A stretch of 64,000 nt of DNA from CBDCUC01 sp965222485 (GTDB lineage Bacteria > Pseudomonadota > Alphaproteobacteria > Rhizobiales > Hyphomicrobiaceae): assembly GCA_965222485.1 (NCBI GenBank), contig CBDCUC010000040.1, forward strand, positions 682,001 to 746,000. Direction: 5' to 3'. Below the pieces are notes generated by a model that saw nothing but the letters and a program-made list of their open reading frames with translations, was not told where the DNA came from and did not search any database. The position numbers were made by a program, and so were the translations under genes. Positions 25,862-35,260 of the stretch are shown piece after piece (within the stretch, counting starts at the first letter, position 1; every line of letters starts with the position of its first letter).

Positions 25862-27775
25862 ATGGGCAGGCGCGTGGCGCAGCAAAAGAGCAGCAAGCCT
25901 CAAGCAAAGGCAACGGACCGTGCGCGCGCACCGTCAGCCAGCGTGTCTGGAGTGTCGGAGCTGGACTACGTCGATCCACACCTTGACGCTGGCGGGGTAA
26001 GCGACGCCTTCGTTTCGGAACATGGTGGAGGGGAACAGCCACCTCCGGCAGGGCGTCCAACGAGCCCAAGCCATGATGGGTTGGCCGGTGGCCTTACACC
26101 TGAGCAAATTCTGGATGTCATGACCCCTCTGGCGTTCACGGCCTATCATTGGGACCACACAACGGACCGGATGAGGTGGGCCAACAATGCACATGCGGTT
26201 CTTGGCGTCGACGCTTCGCGATCATTCTCGTCAGGCAGCGAGTTTTACTCATACATCCAACCCGAACATCATGCGCGACATGATGTGACCGCGCACGCGG
26301 CGGTTTCCTCTGCCGCGCAACAGGACATCTCCTACAGGATCACATATCGCCTCAACGTGCCGCAGCGGTCAGATGTACAAACGTCTCCTTGGGTGGAGGA
26401 AGATGGACGCGTCTGGTTTGACCGGCAGGGACGTGCGCTGCGCCGATCGGCCATTGTGAGGCGTCTGCAGTTGGCCGTTGGCAATGCGCCCGAGACGGCC
26501 ACCACTGACCCGGCGGACTGCGATGAAATCGTCGGCCGCGAACAATTCTTGCACGCCCTTGTATCACTTCTCTCCGCCGTGGGCCCTGTCCAAAGACCTG
26601 CAGCCGTGCTGATGTTCAAGCTTGAGGGGGCGGGTTTGAAGGATGCATCACAAATCTCAATTGGCGGAAACGACGTCGCGTCCATCGTCCGGTCGGAACT
26701 CAGGGCGGGCGACGTTATCGCGCGGTACGCACACGACACGATCGCGGTATTACTGACCCAATGCCCACCTGCAACCCTGCGCAACATCGCAGAACGTCTT
26801 CGCATCTGCCTGGGTAAGTTGTTGGCAGGCGCCCCAGAGACCGACTGCAATACAGATATTCTAATTGGTTCATCGTCGGTCGAGGCTCAAGATAAGACGC
26901 CGGCAGCGATCGCGGATCGTGCATTATTGTCGCTTACATCCTGTGCGGTCGATCATGTTGAAGAATCTCCGGCGAGCCCCGCCATTTACCGCTCAACTTG
27001 TGACAAAACGCGGGTCGGAGACGACATAGTAAGCGCGCTGAACGATCACCGTATGCAGCTGGCGCTTCAACCATTGATCTGCGCCCAATCCGGGCGCACC
27101 AGTTTGTACGAATGCCTTTTGCGCATGGAGCTACCCGACGGCCGGGTGGCGACTGCGGCTGAGTTCGTCACCATTGCCGAAGAGCTCGGCCTTTGGCGAA
27201 TGCTTGATGACAGGACGTTGGATCTGGCGATCGAACTCGCGCGTCAACACGATGGGCTCGATCTATCGCTGAATGTTTCAAGCCTGACGACAAACGACCG
27301 GCTATGGCTCGATCGGTTACGCAAGCTAACCAATGGCGATCGCGGTCTTTCTGAACGCCTAATTGTCGAAATCACCGAAACCCAGGCTATCCAGGACTTG
27401 CAGCGGACACAGGCGTTTGTTGGCGAGTTGAAGACGTTGGGATGCCGGGTTGCGCTTGACGACTTTGGTGCCGGCTATACATCATTCCGCAATCTGCAGC
27501 AGCTTGACCTCGACATCGTCAAGATCGACGCCAGCTTTGTGAGGAGGATGGCGGAGAGTTCCAGTGACCGCGTGTTTATCAAAACGCTGCTTGAACTCGC
27601 CGAGAGTTTTGGGCTGGACTCGGTAGCCGAGGGGGTTGGCGACGAACGCTCAGCCCGCCAGCTTGCCAACATGGGCGTGACTTACCTTCAAGGTTTCCAC
27701 TACGGCGAACCACGCCCGGCACATAAGCTGCCCGACATGGCTTCGGCAGCTGATTGCTTCAACGCATCCGCGTGA
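25862..27775 (+). CDS. PAS-like / degenerate GGDEF / EAL protein (c-di-GMP phosphodiesterase candidate)
   Basis: 637 residues. A polar N-terminus (1-75), a PAS-like region (about 85-190), a diguanylate-cyclase fold whose GGDEF site is lost (IARYAHDTIAVLL near 288-300), then an EAL domain (about 390-625). The EAL signature reads YECLLR (Y416-E417-C418-L419), so the metal-binding Glu is kept and only the Ala changes. The other residues needed for c-di-GMP hydrolysis are present: Asn in LSLNVSS, both Glu in IVEITET, the Asp pair in ALDDFGAGYTSF, Lys in IVKIDASF, Glu in SVAEGV and Gln in YLQGFHYGEP. Probably an active phosphodiesterase with a regulatory GGDEF; no transmembrane helix, so cytoplasmic. 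Confidence 0.9.
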   Translation: MGRRVAQQKSSKPQAKATDRARAPSASVSGVSELDYVDPHLDAGGVSDAFVSEHGGGEQPPPAGRPTSPSHDGLAGGLTPEQILDVMTPLAFTAYHWDHTTDRMRWANNAHAVLGVDASRSFSSGSEFYSYIQPEHHARHDVTAHAAVSSAAQQDISYRITYRLNVPQRSDVQTSPWVEEDGRVWFDRQGRALRRSAIVRRLQLAVGNAPETATTDPADCDEIVGREQFLHALVSLLSAVGPVQRPAAVLMFKLEGAGLKDASQISIGGNDVASIVRSELRAGDVIARYAHDTIAVLLTQCPPATLRNIAERLRICLGKLLAGAPETDCNTDILIGSSSVEAQDKTPAAIADRALLSLTSCAVDHVEESPASPAIYRSTCDKTRVGDDIVSALNDHRMQLALQPLICAQSGRTSLYECLLRMELPDGRVATAAEFVTIAEELGLWRMLDDRTLDLAIELARQHDGLDLSLNVSSLTTNDRLWLDRLRKLTNGDRGLSERLIVEITETQAIQDLQRTQAFVGELKTLGCRVALDDFGAGYTSFRNLQQLDLDIVKIDASFVRRMAESSSDRVFIKTLLELAESFGLDSVAEGVGDERSARQLANMGVTYLQGFHYGEPRPAHKLPDMASAADCFNASA

Positions 27776-28026
27776 CGTCATCGAGCTAATTTCTCAATTT
27801 GCTGATTGTCTAGGCTGCAGGTTCTGTCACAAGCAGCGGAGCGTCGGCCACGCAACGGACCAACCGTGTGCAGCGTGGGTCCAAAATCGACCGCACGCGA
27901 TTATGCAATATATTGCGTAAGTTATCAGTAACCCGCACAACCCGACGACGCTACTGCGCCACGTCTATTGTGCGACCAACGGCACGTGGGGGCCGATCCC
28001 GTGCTAGGCGGACTGGACGGCCTGCC

Positions 28027-28677
28027 CTAATCTTTCTTGGTCTGCGACAACTCGTCGATCTTGTTCTGCATGAGTTCAAGCTGAGACTTCAGTGCATCTA
28101 ACTCATTGCGAGATGGCTGCGCGGCGCGCTTTCCAGCGCCACTATTGCCAGCTTTGCTGGCGTCACCGTCTGCCTCAGGGCCCTCTTCTTCTGCACCACC
28201 GGTACCGAACGGCGTCCACATGGACATGGCCCGCTCGAAGATAGCCATATTGCGTATGGCTTGCTCTTGATAGGCCTCAAAGGCGGCGGAAGGATTGCCG
28301 AATGTGCTCGCGAACTGGGTCCTAAAGCGCTCCTGCTCCTTGGCCAGTGCCTCCAGGCTGAACTGGAGATAACCGGGGACCATGCGCGCGATGCCATCGT
28401 CGTAAAAACGTATCAGTTGGCGCAGAAATGGAACGGGCAGCAGCGTCTGACCACGGCTCTCCTGCTCGACGATAATCTGCGTGAGCACGGAATGCGTCAG
28501 GTCGTCACCTGACTTGGCGTCAAAGACCTGGAAATCGCGGTCCGATCGAACCATCTGCGCAAGATCGTCCAACGTCACGTACGTGCTTGTTTCCGTATTG
28601 TATAGGCGGCGATTGGCATATTTCTTGATGACAACCGGGTTCTGCTTATCCGAAGACTCCTGCGTCTTATTCAACAT
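28027..28677 (-). CDS. phaR: Polyhydroxyalkanoate synthesis repressor PhaR
   Basis: 216-residue DNA-binding regulator that senses PHB and represses phasin and PHB genes. The N-terminal domain (residues 16-75: VVIKKYANRRLYNTETSTYV, LDDLAQMVRSDRDFQVFDAK, DDLTHSVLTQIIVEQE) is the PHB/PHA accumulation DNA-binding domain; the middle (LLPVPFLRQLIRFYDDGI, LQFSLEALAKEQERF) is the associated domain. The tail ends in a coiled coil (LDALKSQLELMQNKIDELSQ). Divergent from phaA, the usual alphaproteobacterial arrangement. Confidence 0.96.
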   Translation of the reverse strand: MLNKTQESSDKQNPVVIKKYANRRLYNTETSTYVTLDDLAQMVRSDRDFQVFDAKSGDDLTHSVLTQIIVEQESRGQTLLPVPFLRQLIRFYDDGIARMVPGYLQFSLEALAKEQERFRTQFASTFGNPSAAFEAYQEQAIRNMAIFERAMSMWTPFGTGGAEEEGPEADGDASKAGNSGAGKRAAQPSRNELDALKSQLELMQNKIDELSQTKKD

Positions 28678-28926
28678 CTCACCAGACCGTTGTTATTCGC
28701 CAGGATTATTGCGCTGCACGAAAGTATCACACACCTGCGCCTTGGTGAAAGCGGTTTGTGAGGGAGAAGTGAGGCAAAGGGCAGCACCATCGTGTGCATT
28801 GCGGCAGTGCGGTGTAGCCTGCTATGAAGGCTGCTGCAAAGGATTGTTGCCGTGATTGGCGGCGGTCCGACCTCCCTCCCAGTCGAAAATCAACCCAGAA
28901 ATTTGCCCGAATAGGAGACCCCCCGA

Positions 28927-30117
28927 ATGAGCCAGGATTCTGATACCATTGTCATTGCAAGTGCGGCGCGTACGCCCGTTGGTTCGTTCAACGGCTCGCT
29001 TGCGTCCCTTCCAGCGCATGAGCTGGGCAAGGTCGCTATTTCCGCCGCGCTCTCACGCGCGGGCCTCCAACCAGGTGATGTTTCGGAAGTGATCCTTGGG
29101 CAGATCCTGACAGCAGGCCAGGGTCAAAACCCGGCGCGTCAGGCATCAATCGCAGCCGGCATCCCTGTCGATGCGCCCGCTTGGGGTATGAACCAGATTT
29201 GTGGTTCTGGACTGCGCGCCGTCGCCCTGGGCATGCAGCAAATTCAGACAGGCAGCTCCAACATCGTTGTTGCCGGCGGCCAGGAGAGCATGAGCCAATC
29301 GACGCACTGCGCGCATTTGCGCAACGGCACGAAAATGGGTGATCTGAAATACGTCGACACGATGATCAAGGACGGCTTGTGGGATGCATTCAACGGCTAC
29401 CACATGGGAACGACCGCGGAGAACGTCGCACGTCAATGGCAGATCACACGCGACGAACAAGACGCGTTCGCGGTTGCTTCGCAAAACAAGGCGGAAGCTG
29501 CCAAGAAGGCAGGCAAGTTCAAAGATGAGATCGCACCTGTCACGATCAAGACGCGTAAAGGCGAAACGGTCGTTGATCACGACGAATACATCAAGGAAGG
29601 CGTGACAATCGACAGCGTGGCCAAGCTGCGCCCGGCATTTGATCGCAACGAGGGTACTGTAACCGCCGGCAACGCATCCGGTATCAACGACGGCGCCGCC
29701 GTAGTCGTGCTGATGACGGCGGCTGAAGCTGAGAAGCGTGGCATCAAACCACTTGCCCGCATCAAGTCTTGGGCACACGCTGGTGTAGACCCTTCCATCA
29801 TGGGCACCGGCCCCATTCCCGCTTCCAAGAAGGCACTTGAAAATGCCGGCTGGACAACTGACGACCTCGATCTTGTTGAGGCAAACGAAGCATTCGCCGC
29901 ACAGGCCTGTGCCGTCAACAAGGGACTGGGCTGGGACACGAACAAGGTCAACGTCAACGGTGGCGCCATTGCCATCGGACATCCGATTGGGGCGTCTGGC
30001 GCACGCGTGCTTAATACGCTCCTGTTTGAAATGAACCGCCGTGACGCCAAGAAGGGGCTTGCTACGCTTTGCATTGGTGGCGGTATGGGAGTTGCATTGT
30101 GCGTTGAACGCGATTGA
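28927..30117 (+). CDS. phaA: Acetyl-CoA acetyltransferase (beta-ketothiolase)
   Basis: Condenses two acetyl-CoA to acetoacetyl-CoA, the first step of PHB synthesis; 396 residues. Full active site: nucleophile C92 in MNQICGSGLRA, oxyanion-hole Asn in VEANEAFAAQ, H352 in AIGHPIGASGAR, and C382 in LATLCIGGGMG. A good ribosome binding site (TAGGAGA) precedes the ATG. Transcribed towards phaB and away from phaR; the 249-base gap to phaR is TGC-rich (about 28795-28855), which could include PhaR sites, but I cannot point to an exact operator. Confidence 0.96.
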   Translation: MSQDSDTIVIASAARTPVGSFNGSLASLPAHELGKVAISAALSRAGLQPGDVSEVILGQILTAGQGQNPARQASIAAGIPVDAPAWGMNQICGSGLRAVALGMQQIQTGSSNIVVAGGQESMSQSTHCAHLRNGTKMGDLKYVDTMIKDGLWDAFNGYHMGTTAENVARQWQITRDEQDAFAVASQNKAEAAKKAGKFKDEIAPVTIKTRKGETVVDHDEYIKEGVTIDSVAKLRPAFDRNEGTVTAGNASGINDGAAVVVLMTAAEAEKRGIKPLARIKSWAHAGVDPSIMGTGPIPASKKALENAGWTTDDLDLVEANEAFAAQACAVNKGLGWDTNKVNVNGGAIAIGHPIGASGARVLNTLLFEMNRRDAKKGLATLCIGGGMGVALCVERD

Positions 30118-30177
30118 TCCAAAGCCCACCAAGCTCAACATTATTGAGTCCCAAGGGCAGTAATTTGCAAGGCGCGC

Positions 30178-30204
30178 GGCGGCGCTGGCTGGGCCAGCGT
30201 CGCC
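30178..30204 (+). other. GC-rich hairpin between phaA and phaB
   Basis: A 12-pair stem (one G-U) with a three-base TGG loop; core CGCTGGC / GCCAGCG. No T-run follows, so it is not a standard terminator. It may adjust the phaA:phaB transcript ratio by blocking 3' exonucleases. Confidence 0.5.
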
Positions 30205-30314
30205 CGAGCCCATCCTCACCCATGAGATGAATTAATGACAGGTAGCGGGTGCCAGCCTGTGCTGGTGTCAAAGCAACGCAATAGATTGAGAACAACCTGA
30301 AGGGAGAAGACAGT

Positions 30315-31040
30315 ATGGCACGAGTGGCAGTCGTCACCGGTGGAACCCGCGGCATTGGCCGCGCAATTTCAATTGCACTGAAGCAGGCCGGGTATCGAGT
30401 TGCTGCCAACTACGGTGGCAACGACGAAGCGGCGCAGAAGTTTCAGACCGAGACCGGTATTCCCGTCTACAAGTTTGATGTCGGTAAATTTGAAGATTGC
30501 GAAGCAGCCCTGAAGCGCATTGAGTCAGACCTTGGTCCGATCGACATCCTGGTAAACAACGCCGGCATCACACGTGACGGTATGTTCCACAAGATGAGCG
30601 CAGAACAGTGGTACGCGGTGATCAACACCAATCTCAACTCGTTGTTCAACATGTGCCGCCCGGTTATTGAGGGCATGCGCGCCCGCAAGTTTGGCCGAAT
30701 CGTAAACATCTCTTCCATCAATGGTCAGAAAGGTCAGATGGGGCAGGTGAACTACTCCGCGGCGAAGTCTGGCGACCTCGGTTTCACCAAGGCGCTGGCA
30801 CAGGAAAATGCGTTCAAGGGCATCACGGTCAATGCGATTTGCCCCGGCTACATTGCAACCGAGATGGTCAAGGCCGTCCCACAAGAAGTCCTTGAGAAGA
30901 GCATCCTGCCACACATTCCGGTTGGCCGTCTGGGTGAGCCTGAGGAAATCGCACGTTGCGTACAATTCCTGGTGTCTGACGAGGCAGGTTTCATCACTGG
31001 CTCCACGCTGACCGCAAACGGCGGACAGTTGATGGTCTAA
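30315..31040 (+). CDS. phaB: Acetoacetyl-CoA reductase (SDR family)
   Basis: NADPH-dependent reduction of acetoacetyl-CoA to (R)-3-hydroxybutyryl-CoA, the PHB monomer; 241 residues. Cofactor motif TGGTRGIG (8-15), NNAG (81-84), and catalytic Y147-x3-K151 in VNYSAAKSG with S133/S134 in NISSINGQ. AGGGAGAAG precedes the ATG. In the phaA-phaB unit; the PHB synthase gene phaC is not in the window, as is common when it lies elsewhere. Confidence 0.96.
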   Translation: MARVAVVTGGTRGIGRAISIALKQAGYRVAANYGGNDEAAQKFQTETGIPVYKFDVGKFEDCEAALKRIESDLGPIDILVNNAGITRDGMFHKMSAEQWYAVINTNLNSLFNMCRPVIEGMRARKFGRIVNISSINGQKGQMGQVNYSAAKSGDLGFTKALAQENAFKGITVNAICPGYIATEMVKAVPQEVLEKSILPHIPVGRLGEPEEIARCVQFLVSDEAGFITGSTLTANGGQLMV

Positions 31041-31125
31041 GCCATTGCAGTTCTGCCATTGCCACGGTTTGGCGCTGTAAACCGCCCGCAACGGTGGCAG
31101 TAAGAAGAACACTGACACACGAAAA

Positions 31126-31155
31126 GGCGCCGCAGTCTTAACGGACAGCGGCGCC
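31126..31155. terminator. Bidirectional rho-independent terminator between phaB and the NYN gene
   Basis: Stem GGCGCCGC / GCGGCGCC (31126-31133, 31148-31155) extended by an inner GTC/GAC. TTTGTTTAT follows on the plus strand and AAAA precedes it, giving a T-run for the minus-strand transcript too. It lies between convergent genes, as expected. Confidence 0.92.
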
Positions 31156-31219
31156 TTTGTTTATGTTGTCCCACGGCAAAAACAAAAAAAGCCAGCGGAA
31201 ACCAGGCAAGACTGAAGAG

Positions 31220-33238
31220 TTAGTTTCGCATTCCCCTGCGGATGATACGCGGGAATTCATCTGTCTCCAATTCAGCAGCCGGACCAGGCATACCGTAGCT
31301 CGCGCCATGTGCTGGAGGCGCAGATGGTGCCGTTGCGCTCGCTGCATGAGGCGAACTGGGTTGCTGGGGTGGTAAATTTGATCCGTGAGCAGGACCAGGC
31401 AGGCTTGTCGGCGACGATGCTCGCGGCGTACCGCCAGAGAACCATTTGGAAATGAGGTCGAGTTGTGCGGCCGACAACATCAACCCCTGGCTGCGACAGC
31501 GCGCAACAACGAAGTTTTGAAACCGGCTGGCAAACAAGTTGGCCGAAGCACCTTGCTCAAACCACGGATCAACCTCGCTGACCACTTCGAGTACGAAGCG
31601 CGCATCGTCACGGCGTAGCTCGACGCCGCGTTCCGCCGCGCGCTGCGCGATGTTGACCAACGTGCTGGCACCCGTAAGTCCATTTGCGTTGAGCTCCTCC
31701 GCCATGACGTCGAACACGACACTGTACTGCTGAGGCGATAGTGGCGGTGCCTGGCAAGCCTCATGAATGCGCGCAATGTCCTGCTGTGTCGCTGTCACGG
31801 CGTCGTTTGTGCGTTGGGCAAGCGCGGTTGCTGTTGGCGCTGTGCGACCAGCCTGCGGCGCCTGACTTTGCGGATTGGGCGGCTGCGAGGTTTGCTGTGG
31901 TGCAGGTGCTTGTTGCTGCGGCTGATAAGAAGGCTGAGGCGGTGCTTGCACTGGCGCCTGCGCAGGCGAATTGTGCTGCACGTTTTGCTGTGCCGGAGCA
32001 GGCGCGTGTTGAAGCGCACCGGCCCGTGCGGGCTCGTTAGCCGGGGGCGGAGAACCTTCGCCGTCACGCGGAGTACTTTGGTGCGCGATGGCGCCGACCG
32101 TTGCGGCAGGTCCGACAAGGTTTTCTGACTGCACACGATCATGGTGCTCAGATTGTACGTTTTGATCTACTGGCGTGCCACGGTCGTCTGAACGCAACTG
32201 AGGCGCCGCTTGCAATTGTGCGCCATGCGGCGACGCGACACCCGGTAACGCTGGCTCCGGAGCGGCTTGGTGAGCCTGTCCTGGTTCGGCACGCGCGGCA
32301 ATAGGCGCTGCAGGCTGCCCTGGCGCTGGTGGCAGGCTGGAGCCAGGACCGGCCTCAGCCGCGGCGACGTAGTATGGCGCCGAATCGCTCAGCTTCATGT
32401 CCGCGGGCAGGCCGTTCACCAGAAGATCCCTGAAGCTGCCAGCCCCGCCCCATGCCGACCCGACTGTTTTCTCATGTCCCAGAACACGAACGGCTCGATC
32501 GGCCAGCGCTTCGAGCGGCACCGGCTGCTCGGCATCGCGCACGGTGATTTGCACCTCCGCAATAATCTCCTTGCGCATTGCTGCAAGCATCTCAGGGCTT
32601 GGCAGCTGCTTCGTCCCGCCAGTCACGGCTCCCTGATCGTCTTTTGGCAGGCGGCCTTCGAGCAACAAGGCGATAAGGTCAGATTCGCGCACTTCGCCAT
32701 CGCTAATCGCCGTATACGGCGCAGCGGTATAGTCGTTGGCAAAGATCACCGTACGCCGGGCATGTGCGCGTAGCCTATGCAGCACGGGCGTAAAGTCGGC
32801 ATCACCCGACAAAATAATGAACTCATCGAAGTAGGTATCGTGGATGAGGTAGTCGCGAACGTCCATCACCATGCGGATGTCGGCAGAGTTCTTGAGTTGA
32901 GCCGTCAGTGGTGGACAATCGATAATCTCGAAGCCCGAGCGCAGAAAATGATGGCGCACAAACGGGAACGAGTTCATGTCGGTCGCGTTGTTCTGTTCGT
33001 TACGGCGAGGCACGGGATTGCCGTAGCAGCGATTCATAACAATCCGCCGCGGCGTCTTCAGAGGGCCGCCATTGGTCGGCGTTATCAGGCCGCCTGTTTC
33101 GATTTCTTTGAGCCAGACGCCGGCATCTTTGGCAAAGCGCTTCGCAGCCTCTTCGCTCTTACGCTTCAGCGACAGATATATATTGTCGTAGTCAACAAAT
33201 ACCGTGCTCAGAAGGGACCCATTGGATTCCCGATTCAT
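31220..33238 (-). CDS. NYN-domain (PIN-like) RNase with LOTUS/OST-HTH domain and Pro/Gln-rich linker
   Basis: 672 residues from ATG 33238. Residues 10-200 form a NYN domain of the LabA/DUF88 kind: acids in TVFVDYDNIY (D16, D18), NSADIRMVMDV (D120, D126) and LSGDADFTPVL (D146, D148) would bind the metal of an RNA nuclease. Residues about 213-292 (AAMRKEIIAEV through SDSAPYYV) look like an OST-HTH/LOTUS RNA-binding domain. A long linker rich in Pro, Gln and Ala (about 300-500) leads to a second helical domain (about 510-625), then another Pro/Ser-rich stretch. Probably an RNA-processing or RNA-decay factor; target unknown. The upstream frame reaches 33328 without a better start. Confidence 0.87.
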   Translation of the reverse strand: MNRESNGSLLSTVFVDYDNIYLSLKRKSEEAAKRFAKDAGVWLKEIETGGLITPTNGGPLKTPRRIVMNRCYGNPVPRRNEQNNATDMNSFPFVRHHFLRSGFEIIDCPPLTAQLKNSADIRMVMDVRDYLIHDTYFDEFIILSGDADFTPVLHRLRAHARRTVIFANDYTAAPYTAISDGEVRESDLIALLLEGRLPKDDQGAVTGGTKQLPSPEMLAAMRKEIIAEVQITVRDAEQPVPLEALADRAVRVLGHEKTVGSAWGGAGSFRDLLVNGLPADMKLSDSAPYYVAAAEAGPGSSLPPAPGQPAAPIAARAEPGQAHQAAPEPALPGVASPHGAQLQAAPQLRSDDRGTPVDQNVQSEHHDRVQSENLVGPAATVGAIAHQSTPRDGEGSPPPANEPARAGALQHAPAPAQQNVQHNSPAQAPVQAPPQPSYQPQQQAPAPQQTSQPPNPQSQAPQAGRTAPTATALAQRTNDAVTATQQDIARIHEACQAPPLSPQQYSVVFDVMAEELNANGLTGASTLVNIAQRAAERGVELRRDDARFVLEVVSEVDPWFEQGASANLFASRFQNFVVARCRSQGLMLSAAQLDLISKWFSGGTPRASSPTSLPGPAHGSNLPPQQPSSPHAASATAPSAPPAHGASYGMPGPAAELETDEFPRIIRRGMRN

Positions 33239-33496
33239 GATAAGCCAACCCCCGATAACCCTGAATTCTAACCGCAAGTGGCTGCAGTGTTTATGAGTCG
33301 TTTGGGGGCGGCAAGTGAGCCTCGGCATCGTTCAGATGACAATGCACTCAGGCCATAAGAATCAACAGGTTGCGCAATTTTCTCAATACATTTAGTCGTG
33401 GAAAACGGCCCCTATGCCTGATCCTTGCCGAATCGGCGTGCACGTCGCACCGGCGCGGTGCGCCAAAGCCAACGGTTCAAGCCCGACCGGCTGTGA

Positions 33497-34267
33497 TTAT
33501 GCATTGTCCTTGCGCTGCCGGATTTCTGCGAACACCTGCCAATCTTCCGCGTTCTCCATATTGAGCCCTTTGCGGATCTGGGGATCAGAGGCGCGCAAGA
33601 ACGGATTTGTGGACAATTCAAGGTCCATCTGCGTTGGCAGCGTCGGCTCGTTGTTTTCACGTTTCTTGCGCACATCCTCGCAACGGGCCTGAAGGGCTTG
33701 ATTGGCCGGGTCGATTGTCAGCGCAAACTGAGCATTCGCTGCTGTGTATTCATGGCCGCAGTAAACTGTGGTCTCAGGTGGCAGCGACATGAGTTTCTGC
33801 AATGAGCCCCACATCATCTTGGCGTTGCCTTCGAACAGACGCCCGCACCCCATCGCGAAAAGCGTGTCGCCGACAAATGCGACACCTGCATCCTTGATCC
33901 AGTATGAGATGTGCCCTTTGGTGTGACCGGGCGTATCGAAAACGCGCAATTCGTAATTGCCGAATTCAGCACGGTCGCCTTCGCGGACGGCCCGGTCAAT
34001 TCCAGGGACCTTGTCCTTCTCCGCTTCGGGGCCAACGATCGTGCACCCCGTCTCTGATTTCAGCTCCAGATTTCCTCCCGTGTGGTCCTGATGGTGATGC
34101 GTCACAAAAATATGTGTCAGCGACCAGCCATTTTGTTTAAGTGCGGCGCGTACGGCGGTGGCGTCCGGTGCATCGATCGATCCCGTCTCGTTGGTGGCGG
34201 GATCGTGAATGAGCACACCATAGTTGTCGCTGCGGCAGGGGAACTGGTGAATTTTGAGTTCGCTCAT
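33497..34267 (-). CDS. gloB: Hydroxyacylglutathione hydrolase (glyoxalase II)
   Basis: Metallo-beta-lactamase fold enzyme, 256 residues, that hydrolyses S-lactoylglutathione in methylglyoxal detoxification. The dinuclear metal site is complete: H57, H59, D61 and H62 in THHHQDHTGG, H115 in DTPGHTKGH, D134 in FVGDTLF, H172 in CGHEYT. The C-terminal glutathione-binding helices (LPTQMDLELSTNPFLRA) are present. Divergent from the small methyltransferase gene, an order frequent in Hyphomicrobiales. Confidence 0.96.
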   Translation of the reverse strand: MSELKIHQFPCRSDNYGVLIHDPATNETGSIDAPDATAVRAALKQNGWSLTHIFVTHHHQDHTGGNLELKSETGCTIVGPEAEKDKVPGIDRAVREGDRAEFGNYELRVFDTPGHTKGHISYWIKDAGVAFVGDTLFAMGCGRLFEGNAKMMWGSLQKLMSLPPETTVYCGHEYTAANAQFALTIDPANQALQARCEDVRKKRENNEPTLPTQMDLELSTNPFLRASDPQIRKGLNMENAEDWQVFAEIRQRKDNA

Positions 34268-34489
34268 TCGATTGTTTCTCTTTCATTATCTTGCATGCGC
34301 GGGGCAATCCATTGTTTGCCTCAGAGCGCACGAATTGCGAAAATCAGCCCATCCGCGCCAATTGGCCCGTTGCACAAGCTTGGGTTTGCTTGACACAGTC
34401 ATTGCAAAGATAGGGTGATGGACGCCCTATGCCAATCCGGCCTGTTACAACGCAGGCTAGCCTGACAATCAACAGCCATTTAGGCGAGC

Positions 34490-35248
34490 ATGCGCATCGA
34501 TGTTGAAGAACTCAAGAACTTCTACCGGTCACCGCTGGGGCAGGTGACGCGGCGTCTGCTTGCCGCCCGTATCCGCAGGCGCTGGCGTGACCTGCGTCAT
34601 GGAACCATCATTGGCTTGGGCTACGCATCACCTTATCTCGGCGGTTTTCGCGGCCAGGCTGGGGCTATTGGCGCGTTAATGCCGCAAGAGCAAGGGGCAC
34701 TTGTTTGGCCGCAAACGGGCCCGAAGATGTCACTCCTCGTCGACGAGTCGTTTCTTCCGCTGCCTGACAACACCGTCGACCGATTGCTGGTCGTGCACGG
34801 GCTGGAGTCGTCTGAAAGCGTCCGCCGCAGCCTGCGTGAAATGTGGCGCGTGCTGGCGCCGGACGGGCGTGCGATCCTGATCGTGCCAAATCGCAGTGGC
34901 ATCTGGGCGCGCACAGAGCGGACGCCGTTCGGGTATGGCCAGCCCTATTCGCGCAGCCAGCTGGAGAGCCTTCTGCTTGATGCCATGTTTACGCCGCTGG
35001 ATTGGTCCGGCGCGCTGTTCGTTCCGCCGATCAACCAACGAACTCTATTACGGTCTGCCGTAGCGGTGGAGCGAATTGGCGCACGCCTCGCCCCAGGGGT
35101 TTCCGGTGTCATCATGGTCGAAGTCACCAAGGAAATGGTGGCGCCGGTTGGAAAGACGGCGAAAGCGCGCACCATAGGGCAGTTGCAACCGATTGCCGGC
35201 GGTTCATCCCTTCGCACGCACCGGCGGGCCTGCGCACCTACGCGCTGA
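34490..35248 (+). CDS. Class I SAM-dependent methyltransferase-like protein
   Basis: 252 residues. N-terminus FYRSPLGQVTRRLLAARIRR, then GLGYASPYLG at the place of the SAM-binding Gly-rich loop, LPLPDNTVDRLLVVHGLES and LREMWRVLAPDGRAILIVPN, as in methyltransf_11 proteins. The loop lacks the usual GxGxG pattern, so cofactor binding should be confirmed. It is divergent from gloB, and conserved gloB-methyltransferase pairs are known in this group, but the substrate is unknown. It ends 12 bases from the convergent metW. Confidence 0.83.
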   Translation: MRIDVEELKNFYRSPLGQVTRRLLAARIRRRWRDLRHGTIIGLGYASPYLGGFRGQAGAIGALMPQEQGALVWPQTGPKMSLLVDESFLPLPDNTVDRLLVVHGLESSESVRRSLREMWRVLAPDGRAILIVPNRSGIWARTERTPFGYGQPYSRSQLESLLLDAMFTPLDWSGALFVPPINQRTLLRSAVAVERIGARLAPGVSGVIMVEVTKEMVAPVGKTAKARTIGQLQPIAGGSSLRTHRRACAPTR

Positions 35249-35260
35249 TTTTCTTAAAGC

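Noticed and set aside
29146..30219. Open frame of 357 codons on the strand opposite phaA
   Set aside because: It lies over a fully conserved thiolase, has no family-like motifs and an odd Cys/His/Arg-rich composition; an effect of high GC codon use.
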